A stretch of DNA of 62,356 bases from Syntrophus gentianae (GTDB lineage Bacteria; Desulfobacterota; Syntrophia; Syntrophales; Syntrophaceae), in contig NZ_FOBS01000020.1 in assembly GCF_900109885.1 (NCBI RefSeq), positions 1 to 62,356 of the forward strand, in the 5' to 3' direction. A program made the position numbers and the translations under genes. The number at the start of each line of letters is the position of its first letter. Position 1 is the first letter of the stretch. Positions 18,358 through 28,133 of this stretch are shown piece after piece. A model generated the notes under the pieces. The model saw only the letters and a list, made by a program, of their open reading frames with translations, was not told the DNA's origin and made no database searches.

Positions 18358-19134
18358 CTATAACTGGTGGTACAGGAACAGATTGACGGCACATTCGCCG
18401 ACAAAGAGGTAGGCTACGGCCCCAATCGAAAGAAAAGGCCCAAAGGGCACGGCATATTTCATATCCCGCCCCTTAATCAACATCAGCGATATCCCGACAA
18501 GGGCGCCTGCCAGTGAACTGACCAGAAGGATGAACAACAGGGATTTCCACCCGAGAAAGGCGCCCAGCATAGCCAGCAGTTTGATGTCCCCACCCCCCAT
18601 GCCTTCCCGCTTGGTTGCCACTTCATAAAGTACGGCAATGAGATAGAGCGATCCACCGCCGATGAGCAATCCCAGGAGCGCCTCCATAAAAGGAAGTTTC
18701 ATGACAAATACCGCCAGCAGAAAGCAGATCGGAATTCCAGGCAGGGAGATGACATCGGGAATGATCTGATGATCGATGTCAATGAATGTAATGAGGATCA
18801 ACGCACTGACAAAGATAAAAGCGGCAAGAAACTTCAGGGTCAGGCCGAATTTCAAGAAGAGGAACAGCCCCATCAAGGCCGTCAGTCCCTCAACGAAGGG
18901 GTATCGCGGGGAAATCCTTACACCGCAGGCACGACAGCGGCCTCTCAGAAGCAGATAGCTGAGCAGCGGGATGTTGTCGTAGAAATGGATGGGACGCCCG
19001 CATGCCGGGCAATGGGAAGCCGGTTTGACAATCGACATGCCTTCAGGAATCCGCCAGATGCAGACATTCAAAAAGCTCCCCACCACAGCCCCCAGACAGA
19101 AAGCGAATATTGCCCCTATTTCCATGATCGCCAT
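18358..19134 (-). CDS. pilD: Prepilin peptidase (A24 family, N-methyltransferase domain)
   Basis: 258 residues from the ATG with GAAGGGG upstream; an in-frame ATG at 19176 would add 14 residues. The N-terminal domain has VVGSFLNVCIWRIPEGMSIV and two zinc-binding Cys pairs (CPACGRPI, CRACGVRI). The peptidase domain has both catalytic aspartates, in TFIDIDHQIIPD and GMGGGDIKLLAMLGAFLG. Eight or so membrane helices. It cleaves prepilin leaders and methylates the new N-terminus, and so should process the pilins encoded at 13886-17343. It converges with the Crp-like gene, with only 10 bp between them. Confidence 0.93.
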   Translation of the reverse strand: MAIMEIGAIFAFCLGAVVGSFLNVCIWRIPEGMSIVKPASHCPACGRPIHFYDNIPLLSYLLLRGRCRACGVRISPRYPFVEGLTALMGLFLFLKFGLTLKFLAAFIFVSALILITFIDIDHQIIPDVISLPGIPICFLLAVFVMKLPFMEALLGLLIGGGSLYLIAVLYEVATKREGMGGGDIKLLAMLGAFLGWKSLLFILLVSSLAGALVGISLMLIKGRDMKYAVPFGPFLSIGAVAYLFVGECAVNLFLYHQL

Positions 19135-19384
19135 TTTAAACCCCTTCCATTTCGCATCACTCAGCGTTCTATGCAAATAACATGCGTTTTCTCGGTTCCC
19201 GTGATCACAGGGCGGCCGCTCTTGTTATCCTTATGCGTGAAAAAGGATACAGTTCTCTCCCCTGGAGAGAAGCAGCCTTCTATCATGCCGGAAATTCCAA
19301 GCCAATCAAAACTCTGCCTCCTTGACATCTTCCGGACCGTGGCCTATACACCCAAAGAAAATCGAATCCAACCTGTTGGGAAAG

Positions 19385-20512
19385 ATGAATTCGCCGGAGG
19401 AGGAGGAAAAAACCGCTTTGAATGATGAATCCTTCATGAAACGCGCCTTGAGGCTTGCCCGGAAAGGTGAGGGATGGGTCAGTCCCAATCCGATGGTCGG
19501 CTCGGTCGTCGTAAAAAACGATCGCATCATCGGGAAGGGCTATCATCAGAAATTCGGACAGGCTCATGCGGAAATCAATGCCTTGAACAGCGCAACGGAA
19601 TCTCCGGAAGGCTCCACCATCTATGTTTCCCTCGAACCCTGCAGTCATTATGGAAAAACGCCGCCCTGCGTAGAAAGCCTCATCGCCGCCCGACCTGAAC
19701 GAGTCGTCATCGGCACAAAGGATCCCAATCCCGTCGTGGCAGGCCGGGGAATCGAAGCCCTGAAACGCCAGGGGATTAAAGTCACCGTGGGAGTTCTTGA
19801 AACAGCCTGCAGGGAACTCAACGAATCCTTTTTTAAATTTATCCAGACACAGGTCCCCTTCGTGACCTTGAAATGCGCCCAAACCCTGGATGGAAGAATC
19901 GCAACGTCGACCGGCCATTCCCGCTGGATCAGCTCCCTCCCGTCACGGCGGTTTGCCCACCGCCTGCGCCATGCCCACGATGCCATTCTGGTCGGCATAG
20001 GCACCGTCGTGTCTGATGATCCGGAGCTGACAGTCCGTCTGGTTCCCGGCAAAAATCCTTTAAGGATCGTGGTGGACAGCCACCTCCGGATTCCTCTGAC
20101 GGCGCGCCTGTTGAAAAATCAGGACGAGGCCAAAACCCTCATGGTCACATCGGACAGAGCGGAGGAAGAAAAACTCAAGGCGTTAAGAGATATCGGCATT
20201 GATGTGCTCATTCTCCCGGAAGCGCGCCCCGGCAGGATTGACCTGAGGCGTCTTCTCCAGGAACTGGGGAAGAGGAACATCGCCTCCGTGCTCATTGAAG
20301 GCGGCGCCGGCATTATTACCTCGGTAATCGCCCAGGACCTTGCCGACCGGCTGATTGCCATTTTGGCCCCCAAGATTGCAGGTCAGGGCATTGAAGCCGT
20401 GGGGCAACTGAACATCACCCAGATGGACCAGGCGATCGGATTGGTTTTCAGGAAAATATCCCGAAAAGGCGAGGATCTGGTCATCGACAGCCGCTTCCGC
20501 CGGCCGGAATGA
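19385..20512 (+). CDS. ribD: Riboflavin deaminase/reductase RibD
   Basis: About 375 residues. The N-terminal deaminase domain has HAEINAL and PCSHYGKTPPC, the zinc ligands and catalytic Glu. The C-terminal reductase domain starts near TLKCAQTLDGRIAT and ends near VLIEGGAGI. It performs the second and third steps of riboflavin synthesis. ATG 19385 is listed, but TTG 19418 has a better ribosome site (GGAGGAGGAGG) and gives the usual N-terminus (NDESFMKRALRLARKG). No other rib gene follows and I see no FMN riboswitch upstream. Its 3' end overlaps the convergent glycosyltransferase gene by 32 bp. Confidence 0.9.
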   Translation: MNSPEEEEKTALNDESFMKRALRLARKGEGWVSPNPMVGSVVVKNDRIIGKGYHQKFGQAHAEINALNSATESPEGSTIYVSLEPCSHYGKTPPCVESLIAARPERVVIGTKDPNPVVAGRGIEALKRQGIKVTVGVLETACRELNESFFKFIQTQVPFVTLKCAQTLDGRIATSTGHSRWISSLPSRRFAHRLRHAHDAILVGIGTVVSDDPELTVRLVPGKNPLRIVVDSHLRIPLTARLLKNQDEAKTLMVTSDRAEEEKLKALRDIGIDVLILPEARPGRIDLRRLLQELGKRNIASVLIEGGAGIITSVIAQDLADRLIAILAPKIAGQGIEAVGQLNITQMDQAIGLVFRKISRKGEDLVIDSRFRRPE

Positions 20513-22361
20513 TCTTTTCCTTGCGGCTCAGCCGATAAAGTCCGTAGGTATATGCCTGCTCGTGGGCGACGGCGATTTTTTCCAGACGGTAACGTTCCCG
20601 GACTCCCTGACAGATATCCCATTGCGGATCCTCCATGGAGTTGCACCAGTAACTCTGATGAAAATAGACTTGTCCCGGATATCGCCTCATAAGATCCTGG
20701 ATCACCTCGGGGTTGGTGATGGCGGCGTAACTCTGAATCGCGCTCTGGCCCCAGAGCAGAAACATGTCGGGGGTCTGGGTTAATACAATGGACCGCCTGG
20801 GAATTTTCTCTATGAAAGCCCTGGCATACCGGTGATCGTATCGGGAAGACCAGGCTTCCTCCCCCTCCGTTCGGATCAGGGGGAGAAACTGGACCCAGGA
20901 AAAGACCAAAAGAAAGATCAGTCCAAAAGCCGCACCGCGGCCCTTCAGAATTTTTTTCATCGTCCCGGCCCCCAGCCCTGCCAGGGCGGCAAGAGGCATA
21001 AAGGAGAGCAGGGCGAAGCGCTCATCGGCGCCGTAGTCATAACTGCCGGCATAGAAAAAGAGAAAAATTCCCCAGAAGAACAGAAACCAGGTCTCAAGAA
21101 CAAGTCTTGCGCCAAAGGTCCGCCTTTCCCCACTGAACAGTCCGACAAAGGCCAACAGGGTGAATAACAGGGGGAAGGACTGATTGTTCAGATAATAGAG
21201 GCCGTTGACGTGGAGATTCTGCAGGAAAAAATCGGCGGAAAATTTCGGTCCCGTCGCCCCCCAGGACTGTCCACCGACGGCATGGAGATGCAAGAGGTAG
21301 GGACAGAGCAGAAACAGCAGCACAAGCCCTGCCATCCATCCCTGCCGCGTAGCGATCCTTTTGAAAAAATCGAGGTTCGGAAGCCATCGGCCGTCGTCAT
21401 GACTGGCGGATCGGACCGAAACCCCGCTGCCGTCCTCTTTAAAGAAGAAATTTCCGCAAGCAACATGCAGAAGTGCGGTGCAACCCAGCAATGGCAAGAT
21501 AAACCCCGACTCTGGACGGAATTGGCAGGCGAAAGGCACAACGGCGGCAGTAAGGAATAAATGCCTCAAGAGGCCGGTGCGCAGGTAGATAAAAAAACAC
21601 AGCAGGGACAATCCCACGAAGAAAAGGGCTGAAGGCTCGGCTGCCGCGGTGTTCGACCAGATCAGATGGGCGGGGATCAGAGCCATGACGAGCGCGGCGG
21701 AGGCCGCAGCAAAGCGATCCAGGCTGATGACTCGGACCATGAAAAAAACCACGAGAATGTTTCCTATGTAAATCAGGTTATTCAGCGTAAAGGCGTATTC
21801 TTCATCGACACCGAAAACCTGAAAAACCAGGCTGATCAGAAAAGGCCAGCCACAGGGGTCCTTGTTATAGTCGAGCCACCGCGCTTTATATTCGCCATAT
21901 TCGAAAGTGCCGAAGTCACAGGACCCCGCCTGGTTGACATAGGCAATGTTCTGTCCGACATCGGCGTAGATGTCTTCATCATAATAGATTCGATGGGTGC
22001 GGACCGGGGCCTGAAAAATCAGGAGCAGCGCCATCAGAAGAATAAAGATCAGGATCACTCCCTCTGTTCTTAGTGCCAACCGCCATCGCCGTTTACTCTG
22101 GAATTTTTCCGAGTTCTTTTCACGTAGGAACAAATTGCGGAGTACGACTGAAATATCTCCTCTGCAGAAAACCACCGCCATGGCGATCAGGAAGAAATTC
22201 AGCCGGAGACTCCAGGGAATTCCTTTCATCAGCGCAAGTTGAAGGGTCTTTGACGGCAGGAAGACTGTTCCGTAAACCAGAACGGCGATCAGGAGCAGCG
22301 AAAAAACAACCAAGCCTGACAGAAACCAGCGATTTCCATAACTCCTGCTGAACATCTTCAA
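20481..22361 (-). CDS. GT-C (family 39-like) membrane glycosyltransferase
   Basis: 626 residues with about ten or more hydrophobic helices. After the first helices comes a luminal loop with YYDEDIYADVGQNIAYV, the acidic motif (DE) typical of polyprenyl-phosphate-sugar-dependent transferases of the PMT/ArnT type. The C-terminal ~140 residues form a soluble periplasmic domain. It should transfer a sugar from a lipid-phosphate donor to a lipid, glycan or protein on the outer face of the inner membrane. Last gene of the minus-strand group with the carbamoyltransferase, radical SAM protein and GT2, which could supply its donor. Confidence 0.75.
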   Translation of the reverse strand: MKMFSRSYGNRWFLSGLVVFSLLLIAVLVYGTVFLPSKTLQLALMKGIPWSLRLNFFLIAMAVVFCRGDISVVLRNLFLREKNSEKFQSKRRWRLALRTEGVILIFILLMALLLIFQAPVRTHRIYYDEDIYADVGQNIAYVNQAGSCDFGTFEYGEYKARWLDYNKDPCGWPFLISLVFQVFGVDEEYAFTLNNLIYIGNILVVFFMVRVISLDRFAAASAALVMALIPAHLIWSNTAAAEPSALFFVGLSLLCFFIYLRTGLLRHLFLTAAVVPFACQFRPESGFILPLLGCTALLHVACGNFFFKEDGSGVSVRSASHDDGRWLPNLDFFKRIATRQGWMAGLVLLFLLCPYLLHLHAVGGQSWGATGPKFSADFFLQNLHVNGLYYLNNQSFPLLFTLLAFVGLFSGERRTFGARLVLETWFLFFWGIFLFFYAGSYDYGADERFALLSFMPLAALAGLGAGTMKKILKGRGAAFGLIFLLVFSWVQFLPLIRTEGEEAWSSRYDHRYARAFIEKIPRRSIVLTQTPDMFLLWGQSAIQSYAAITNPEVIQDLMRRYPGQVYFHQSYWCNSMEDPQWDICQGVRERYRLEKIAVAHEQAYTYGLYRLSRKEKIIPAGGSGCR

Positions 22362-22421
22362 GAGGCCTGCCTCCCCTTTGTCATCCCGTCCATAGCAGAG
22401 ATGAAGACCGGCAAATGCAGG

Positions 22422-24149
22422 CTATTCCTGATTTTTCGGATTGAGGTTTTCAACGAGCAAATCCTCCATAAAGAGATAGCGGATGCCTGTCCGTTTCAGG
22501 ACATCAAGAGCCTCTTCCGGAGAACAAACCAAGGGCTCTCCGTGGATGTTGAAACTCGTGTTGAGCACGATCCCGTACCCCAACTCTTTCTTCAAATTGG
22601 CCAACAGATCCCGAAAAGGCGGATTTTCATCCATCACGAAATGAGGCCGGCAGGTACCGTCAACATTGATCACGCCCTGCATCGTATCGAGATGTTCCTC
22701 TCGAACCCGAAATCCCATGGTCATAAACCGGTTGTTGCGAATGTCTTTTCCATTCAGATCAAGGATCGCCGGTGCATCCTCGATAAGCATGCTGGGGCAG
22801 AAAGGCTGGTACCAGACCCGTTTTTTCAGCAGGATATTCAGCCGATCCCGGATCCGGCGGTCGTCCGGACGGGCCAGAATGCTGCGGTTTCCCAGCGCCC
22901 GCGGACCTATTTCCATCCGCCCCTGGAACCAGAGGATGATCTCACCGTCGAGGATCAGACGAGCCGCCGTTTCGGAAACATTCTCCAAGCGGCGAAAACG
23001 GATCGAAGGATCCTCATTTCCGGCCAAGGGAACCTCCTCCCGGGAAAAGACGGTCCCCAGGTAGAGATCGTTCAACGGGCGGGGAAAATGACCCGTCCGC
23101 TCCCGGTTCGCCATGATTGCCGCTCCCAGCGCCAGTCCCCCGTCCCCCATGTGTGGAAAGACAAAGATGTTCTCGCAGCTCGGCAGAGAGGCAATCTTCA
23201 TATTCATCTTGATATTGGAAAAGACCCCCCCGGCAGCGGCGATCTTTCGCATTCCGGTCCTTTTGAGAGCCTCGTCAGCAAGATCAACCACGCATTTCTC
23301 CAGGACCCGCTGGGCCATATAGGCAAATTGCTCCGAAGGATAGCGCCAGAGGACCTTTCTCATCTCCCGGAACATGGCCGTGGAAGACAGGTCGGACACG
23401 ATATCCAGTCCTTCAACCCGGATGATTTTCATCAGGGGATTTTCACTGTCATCGATGGGCCAGGCATAGTTTGCAAGGGCCATGACTTTCCCTTCGTCCT
23501 CCAGTTCCCTCATGTTCATCAGGTTGGTTGCGTGCTCGAAATAAATCCCGAGGGAAACTCCGGCGGGCATGGCGTGAACCAGTTTCATCTGCTGATCCTT
23601 GAATGCCCAGATCGATCCGGAAAGACCGTCTCCAACACCGTCCAGGGTGATGACGAGGCACTCCGGGAAACCACTGCAGGAGGCGGCCGCCATGGCATGG
23701 GCGGCATGGTGATCGACAAAATCAAGTTGGTAAATGGAAAATCCCATGGCTTTCAACCGGTTGTCAAAGTAACGGCGGCTGAATGCCCTGGATATGGAAT
23801 TCGGCGGATATTCGGTGAAACGGTATTTAAAAGACTTTTTCAGGGGATCGAATGTACCGGGGGCTTTTTTTCTCCTGCGGATGAGATAATATTCCTCCTT
23901 CAGGCCGGGAAAGATCCGCGTGAGCGTCTTGGCCGGATCCGTCGTGGAGGCAGCAATGATCCCAACATCGGATGGCGAGATGGCGGCGTAGGAAAGACAG
24001 GCCTCAATGGATCGCCGGGGAAATCCGACCTCCAGTTTTCTGCGGCTCAGCCGTTCTTCGTTGACGGCAAAAACGACCCGGCTTCCCTCCAGAAGGGCGG
24101 CGCCGGCATCATGGCCGTCCCAGATTCCCAATACATAGTTTTCTTTCAA
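22422..24149 (-). CDS. NodU/CmcH-family carbamoyltransferase
   Basis: 575 residues. The N-terminal Kae1-like domain begins VLGIWDGHDAGAALLEG and has NEERLSRRKLEVGFPR and DHHAAHAMAAASCSG with the metal-binding histidines. The C-terminal YrdC-like part includes GRMEIGPRALGNRSILA and LNTSFNIHGEPLVCSPEEAL. Such enzymes use carbamoyl phosphate and ATP to O-carbamoylate sugars (NodU), antibiotics or other hydroxyls. It lies between a radical SAM gene and a GT-C transferase, which suggests carbamoylation of a surface sugar. The acceptor cannot be read from sequence. Confidence 0.88.
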   Translation of the reverse strand: MKENYVLGIWDGHDAGAALLEGSRVVFAVNEERLSRRKLEVGFPRRSIEACLSYAAISPSDVGIIAASTTDPAKTLTRIFPGLKEEYYLIRRRKKAPGTFDPLKKSFKYRFTEYPPNSISRAFSRRYFDNRLKAMGFSIYQLDFVDHHAAHAMAAASCSGFPECLVITLDGVGDGLSGSIWAFKDQQMKLVHAMPAGVSLGIYFEHATNLMNMRELEDEGKVMALANYAWPIDDSENPLMKIIRVEGLDIVSDLSSTAMFREMRKVLWRYPSEQFAYMAQRVLEKCVVDLADEALKRTGMRKIAAAGGVFSNIKMNMKIASLPSCENIFVFPHMGDGGLALGAAIMANRERTGHFPRPLNDLYLGTVFSREEVPLAGNEDPSIRFRRLENVSETAARLILDGEIILWFQGRMEIGPRALGNRSILARPDDRRIRDRLNILLKKRVWYQPFCPSMLIEDAPAILDLNGKDIRNNRFMTMGFRVREEHLDTMQGVINVDGTCRPHFVMDENPPFRDLLANLKKELGYGIVLNTSFNIHGEPLVCSPEEALDVLKRTGIRYLFMEDLLVENLNPKNQE

Positions 24150-24197
24150 CTTTTTCTCCCTGACTTTATTTCCCTGCCGGGACAGAGGACGAGCAGG

Positions 24198-25604
24198 TCA
24201 ATCGCTCGTCCAACTTGAAAACCGCTTCAGAGAAAGAAAAATATCTCGGAAAGCACCCATCTCCATCATGGACAACATATTTCCCCAGACTTGCGGTCGC
24301 CGATAAAAGCTCCTGTAGGCATATCGACGAAAGGCCTCTACCCGCCCCGAAGGCAGGTCCGGCAGTTCGAGACTGGCGTGATTTTGTGATTGACCAAATG
24401 CCGTTTTCAACCAACCACAGGAAAGGGCTTCCTCATACAATCTCGTTCCAGGAAAGGGTACAGCTGCGTAGAACTGCGCCACATCGAGAGGAAGGGCCAG
24501 GGCCAGAGCCAGCGTTTCGTTCATCGTCTCTTCCGTTTCACCAGGCAGGCCCAGGATGAAATGGCCGGCAACCCGGAGTCCCGCCTCCTTGGCCATAGAT
24601 ACGGCATCTTTTGCCTGCTCGACGGTAATCCCTTTTCCCGACCGCTTCAGGATGGCATTGTTGCCCGACTCGATCCCATAGCTGATCATCCACAACCCGG
24701 CCTTTTTCATGATCTTTAATGTTTCCCGATCCACCGTATCCACCCGGCTGTTGCAGGTCCAGGAGAGATTTTCCTGTTTTTCAAGAAGTCCCTGGCAAAA
24801 CTGCTGTACGTAACGCCGGTTCAGGGTAAAGGTATCCGCCCAGACGAGAAACTCGCGGATTCGATGGCGGTGAACGTTCGCCATGACCTCGGCCAGAACA
24901 TTCTCAACGGGACGGTATCGGGGTGATTCTCCATAATAGAGAGAGGCTGTGCAGAAGGAGCATCGATAGGGGCACCCCCGCATCGGCGCCACCATGAGGA
25001 ATTTTCTCCCCTTCAACGGGAGGCGGTAGGGGTCAAGATCCAGAAGATCCCAGGCCGGCATCGGGATCGAATCGGCATCCAGAAAAGGCGCCGAGGGATT
25101 ATGGCAAATGCGCCTATTTTTTCCGTCCCGGTACGAAAGACCGGCCACATTCCCGGGAGGCGCTCCCTCTTTCCGGCAAAGGTTTCGGATAATTTCCTCA
25201 GGCTCATGGCGAATCACAAAATCAATTTCCGGTTCCTGAAAGGCCTCTTCAGGGACAAAGCTGACATGCGTTCCCATGACGCCGGTCCGTGTTTCGGGAG
25301 AAACGCTTTTGATCCCTCCCGCCAGTTTCAAATCAAAGGAAAAAGTCGGCGTTCCCGTCGACCAGAGGGCGATATCCGGTCGATCCATCCGAATTTCACC
25401 GTAGAGAGCTGAAGCGTTTTGACCAACGGCGGAATAATCTTTAATTCTAACCTCATGCCCATCTTCAAGGAGCATCGTCGCCGCACAGGCCAATGAAATG
25501 GGGGGCCATTGGGTCGCCCAGGCCCCGGCTTCCTGGGTACACCTCCCTTCCCTCGTATATCCCATACTGGAAGGCGATGGGGGATTAAAGAGCCAGACCT
25601 TCAT
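24198..25604 (-). CDS. Radical SAM protein with N-terminal B12-binding-like domain
   Basis: 468 residues. The N-terminal ~150 residues have the cobalamin-binding fold outline (PPISLACAATMLLEDGHEV, then IKDYSAVG), but the expected DxHxxG ligand motif reads DYSAVG, without His. The radical SAM core has RGCPYRCSFCTASLYYGE (CxxxCxxC, 4Fe-4S) and continues through GIESGNNAILKRSGKGI and HFILGLPGETEETM. Class B members methylate or rearrange unactivated carbons. It ends 48 bp before the carbamoyltransferase and begins 1 bp after the GT2 gene, so it is in one transcription unit with them. Substrate unknown; probably a glycan or lipid. Confidence 0.82.
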   Translation of the reverse strand: MKVWLFNPPSPSSMGYTREGRCTQEAGAWATQWPPISLACAATMLLEDGHEVRIKDYSAVGQNASALYGEIRMDRPDIALWSTGTPTFSFDLKLAGGIKSVSPETRTGVMGTHVSFVPEEAFQEPEIDFVIRHEPEEIIRNLCRKEGAPPGNVAGLSYRDGKNRRICHNPSAPFLDADSIPMPAWDLLDLDPYRLPLKGRKFLMVAPMRGCPYRCSFCTASLYYGESPRYRPVENVLAEVMANVHRHRIREFLVWADTFTLNRRYVQQFCQGLLEKQENLSWTCNSRVDTVDRETLKIMKKAGLWMISYGIESGNNAILKRSGKGITVEQAKDAVSMAKEAGLRVAGHFILGLPGETEETMNETLALALALPLDVAQFYAAVPFPGTRLYEEALSCGWLKTAFGQSQNHASLELPDLPSGRVEAFRRYAYRSFYRRPQVWGNMLSMMEMGAFRDIFLSLKRFSSWTSD

Positions 25605-25605
25605 T

Positions 25606-26307
25606 TCAGTTCAGGTACAGATACTTGATCACACTGTATACATACCGGAAGGCAACGCTTCCCAATCGTATTTTTGAACAACCTGCCTTGCGGCAATATT
25701 CGTGTGCAGGGACTTCCGCCATCCGATAGCCTTTCTTCAGCGTCTTGATGATCATTTCCTGTTCAATCGTTGTAATGTCCTCCTGCAGATCGAGGTTTCT
25801 CAGCACATCCGTACGAATCGCCCGAAATCCGTTCTGGCTTTCAGAAAGCCGGACGTTGAACCGCTTGTTGATGAGGGTCGTGATGAATGAGCTTCCGGCG
25901 AGGCGGAAACACTCATCAAAACCGCCATGAAGTTCACTGGAGCCGCCGATCAGGCGGGATCCGGAAACATGATCCGCCTGACCCTCAAGAATAGGCTGGA
26001 TCAGTTTAGGGATGTCTCTGGGATCATGTGACCCATCCGCATCGATAAATACCGTTATTTCCTCCTTCAGATGCGCAATCGCCGTGCGAATGGCCTCCCC
26101 CTTCCCTTTGCCGTGGTCGGCGACCACCTCGACGCCAAGGGCTCTGGCGATGGATGCGGTATCATCCTCTGAATTACCATCAACAACCAGAATAGAAGAC
26201 GCATGGGGCTTCACATTCAAAATGATTTCCGCAAGCGTCCCTGCCTCGTTCAATGCCGGGATAACCACGCCGACCGATTCCCTGCCGCTCTCAATCCCTT
26301 TTTTCAT
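25606..26307 (-). CDS. Family 2 glycosyltransferase of the dolichol-phosphate-mannose synthase type
   Basis: 233 residues, soluble. GVVIPALNEAGTLAEII begins the GT-A fold; VDGNSEDDTASIA is the nucleotide-binding acidic strand; VFIDADGSHDPRDIPKLI holds the DxD metal motif; and ESQNGFRAIRTDVLRNL is the typical DPMS/Gtr acceptor region. It lacks C-terminal membrane helices. It probably makes a polyprenyl-phosphate sugar, the kind of donor used by GT-C enzymes such as the one at 20481. It is tightly linked to the radical SAM gene (stop and start 1 bp apart) and follows the FAD oxidoreductase gene by 18 bp. Confidence 0.85.
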   Translation of the reverse strand: MKKGIESGRESVGVVIPALNEAGTLAEIILNVKPHASSILVVDGNSEDDTASIARALGVEVVADHGKGKGEAIRTAIAHLKEEITVFIDADGSHDPRDIPKLIQPILEGQADHVSGSRLIGGSSELHGGFDECFRLAGSSFITTLINKRFNVRLSESQNGFRAIRTDVLRNLDLQEDITTIEQEMIIKTLKKGYRMAEVPAHEYCRKAGCSKIRLGSVAFRYVYSVIKYLYLN

Positions 26308-26325
26308 CCCTGATACCCACCTTCT

Positions 26326-27921
26326 TCATCCCTCTCTCATAATCGCCCATTGAGCCGCACGAATACCGTCCAGGGCGGAACTGACAATCCCCCCTGCATA
26401 ACCTGCGCCTTCCCCGCAGGGGAAAAGGCCCTGAATTGAAACACTCTGTCCATCTTTCCCCCGGACGATGCGGACCGGCGATGATGTCCGGGTTTCCACA
26501 CCGATCAGAACCGCTTCCCCTGTGATGAATCCGGGCATTTTCTCGTTGAAGACGGTCAGCCCACGTTTCAGTGCCTCCACGGCAAATCCGGGAAGGGCCC
26601 GATTCAGGGACGCCGGAAAAACCCCGGGAAGAAAACTGGTTTGCATTCCCTCCTTCGTGGGCCGGCCTTTGAGAAAATCAACCAGCCGCTGCGCCGGAGC
26701 GAAATAATTTCCGCCGCCCAGGGCATAAGCTTCCTCTTCCCACCGCCGCCGAAAGGAAAGTCCGCAAAGGGGATCCGTTGACTTTCCTGCAAAATCCTCT
26801 GTGCGAATATTCGCCACGACGGCGCTGTTCGCAAAAGGTCCATCGCGCCTGGAGAAGCTCATTCCGTTGGTGATGACGCCTCCTTCGCCGGAACTGCAGC
26901 CGATGACCCGTCCGCCGGGGCACATGCAGAAGGTGTAGACCCCCCGGTCCAGATCGGGAATGCGAGTGGTCAGGACGTACTCGGCAGGAGGGAGTTCCGG
27001 TCTGCCGACCCAGGGACCGTACTGGATCTCGTTGATCAGCGCCTGGGGATGCTCGATTCGAAAGCCTGCGGCAAAGGGTTTTGGCGCAAGTCGAACCCCG
27101 CGCCGAAGGAGCATCCGGTAGGAATCATCGGCGCTCTGTCCGATTGCCAGGATGATTTGCTCCGTCGCGATTTCTTCCCTATCGTTGATCACCATCCCGG
27201 CAATTTTTCCCTGATGGACCACCAGATCCGTCATTTTCGCATTGAAACGGATTTCAGCCCCCAGGTTCTGGAGTTCCCTGCGCATTTGAACAACGACCTT
27301 GCGCAATCGATCCGTCCCGATATGGGGCTTGGCCTCGATCAGGATATCCGCAGGGGCCCCCATCTCCACAAGGGTTTTCTTAACCCAGGCGGTCAGGGGA
27401 TTTTTGACACGGCTTGTCAGTTTCCCGTCAGAAAAGGTCCCCGCCCCACCCTCTCCGAAATGGACATGACTTTCCGGGGAGAAAATCCCTTTTTCCCAGA
27501 AATCCTGGACATCCCGGACCCGCTCGGGCACGGACTTGCCCCTCTCGACGAGAAGAACCGGCGCCCCGGATCGGGCCAAGACAAGGGCCGCAAAGAGGCC
27601 GGCCGGTCCGGAACCGACCACGACCGATCTTCTCAGGGTTTTGACGGATTTTATTTGAGGATCTCTCGGATGAGAGGGCTCCGCCTCCACGGAAATCCGG
27701 CGATCGCCTCGATTCGGGATATCGGTGAAATCGGACAGGGTCACCGCCAACGCGTAGACGAAGAAGGGGGGACGGTTTCGACGGGCGTCGAGAGACTTGC
27801 GCAGAACGTCCAGGGACAAAACGGCCTTTTCGGATACTCCCAGAATGCCGGCTGCCGCCTCTTTCAACTTTTCCTCTCCGTCCCCCAGGGCAAGGGAAAT
27901 ATCTATGATTTTCAACCGCAT
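26326..27921 (-). CDS. FAD-dependent dehydrogenase of the COG2509 type
   Basis: 531 residues. A ~95-residue N-terminal extension precedes the FAD Rossmann motif SVVVGSGPAGLFAALVLARSGA. Then come HFGEGGAGTFSDGKLTSR, GFRIEHPQALINEIQYG, CMCPGGRVIGCSSGEGG and, near the end, GLFPCGEGAGYAGGIVSSALDGI, all characteristic of this uncharacterised family. Its reaction is unknown; homologues occur widely in anaerobes, often alone. It is the first gene of the minus-strand run that continues into GT2, and may simply be a co-transcribed neighbour. Confidence 0.85.
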   Translation of the reverse strand: MRLKIIDISLALGDGEEKLKEAAAGILGVSEKAVLSLDVLRKSLDARRNRPPFFVYALAVTLSDFTDIPNRGDRRISVEAEPSHPRDPQIKSVKTLRRSVVVGSGPAGLFAALVLARSGAPVLLVERGKSVPERVRDVQDFWEKGIFSPESHVHFGEGGAGTFSDGKLTSRVKNPLTAWVKKTLVEMGAPADILIEAKPHIGTDRLRKVVVQMRRELQNLGAEIRFNAKMTDLVVHQGKIAGMVINDREEIATEQIILAIGQSADDSYRMLLRRGVRLAPKPFAAGFRIEHPQALINEIQYGPWVGRPELPPAEYVLTTRIPDLDRGVYTFCMCPGGRVIGCSSGEGGVITNGMSFSRRDGPFANSAVVANIRTEDFAGKSTDPLCGLSFRRRWEEEAYALGGGNYFAPAQRLVDFLKGRPTKEGMQTSFLPGVFPASLNRALPGFAVEALKRGLTVFNEKMPGFITGEAVLIGVETRTSSPVRIVRGKDGQSVSIQGLFPCGEGAGYAGGIVSSALDGIRAAQWAIMREG

Positions 27922-28133
27922 AATCAGTTCCTTATTGAAATTAAGGCTATTCTGTTATAAAGCTACGCCATAGCTCATGGAAAATGGATAAATTTCTTAT
28001 AGAACCTTGATGGGGCATTTTATTTCCCATACTGAAGTCACTTGCAAAGATTTGTCAACCCCGATTCCCGGAAGCAATTCGTCCATGAATCTTAAATTCC
28101 GAAAGAGAAATTCCGTAAAGTGAGGATGTCTTA

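Noticed and set aside
19177-19384. FMN riboswitch ahead of ribD
   Set aside because: The conserved RFN-element segments are absent; only small hairpins such as CTCTCC/GGAGAG are seen.
22401-24218. 605-codon open frame on the plus strand
   Set aside because: It is the opposite-strand shadow of the carbamoyltransferase; its translation has no family resemblance, while the minus strand has clear motifs.
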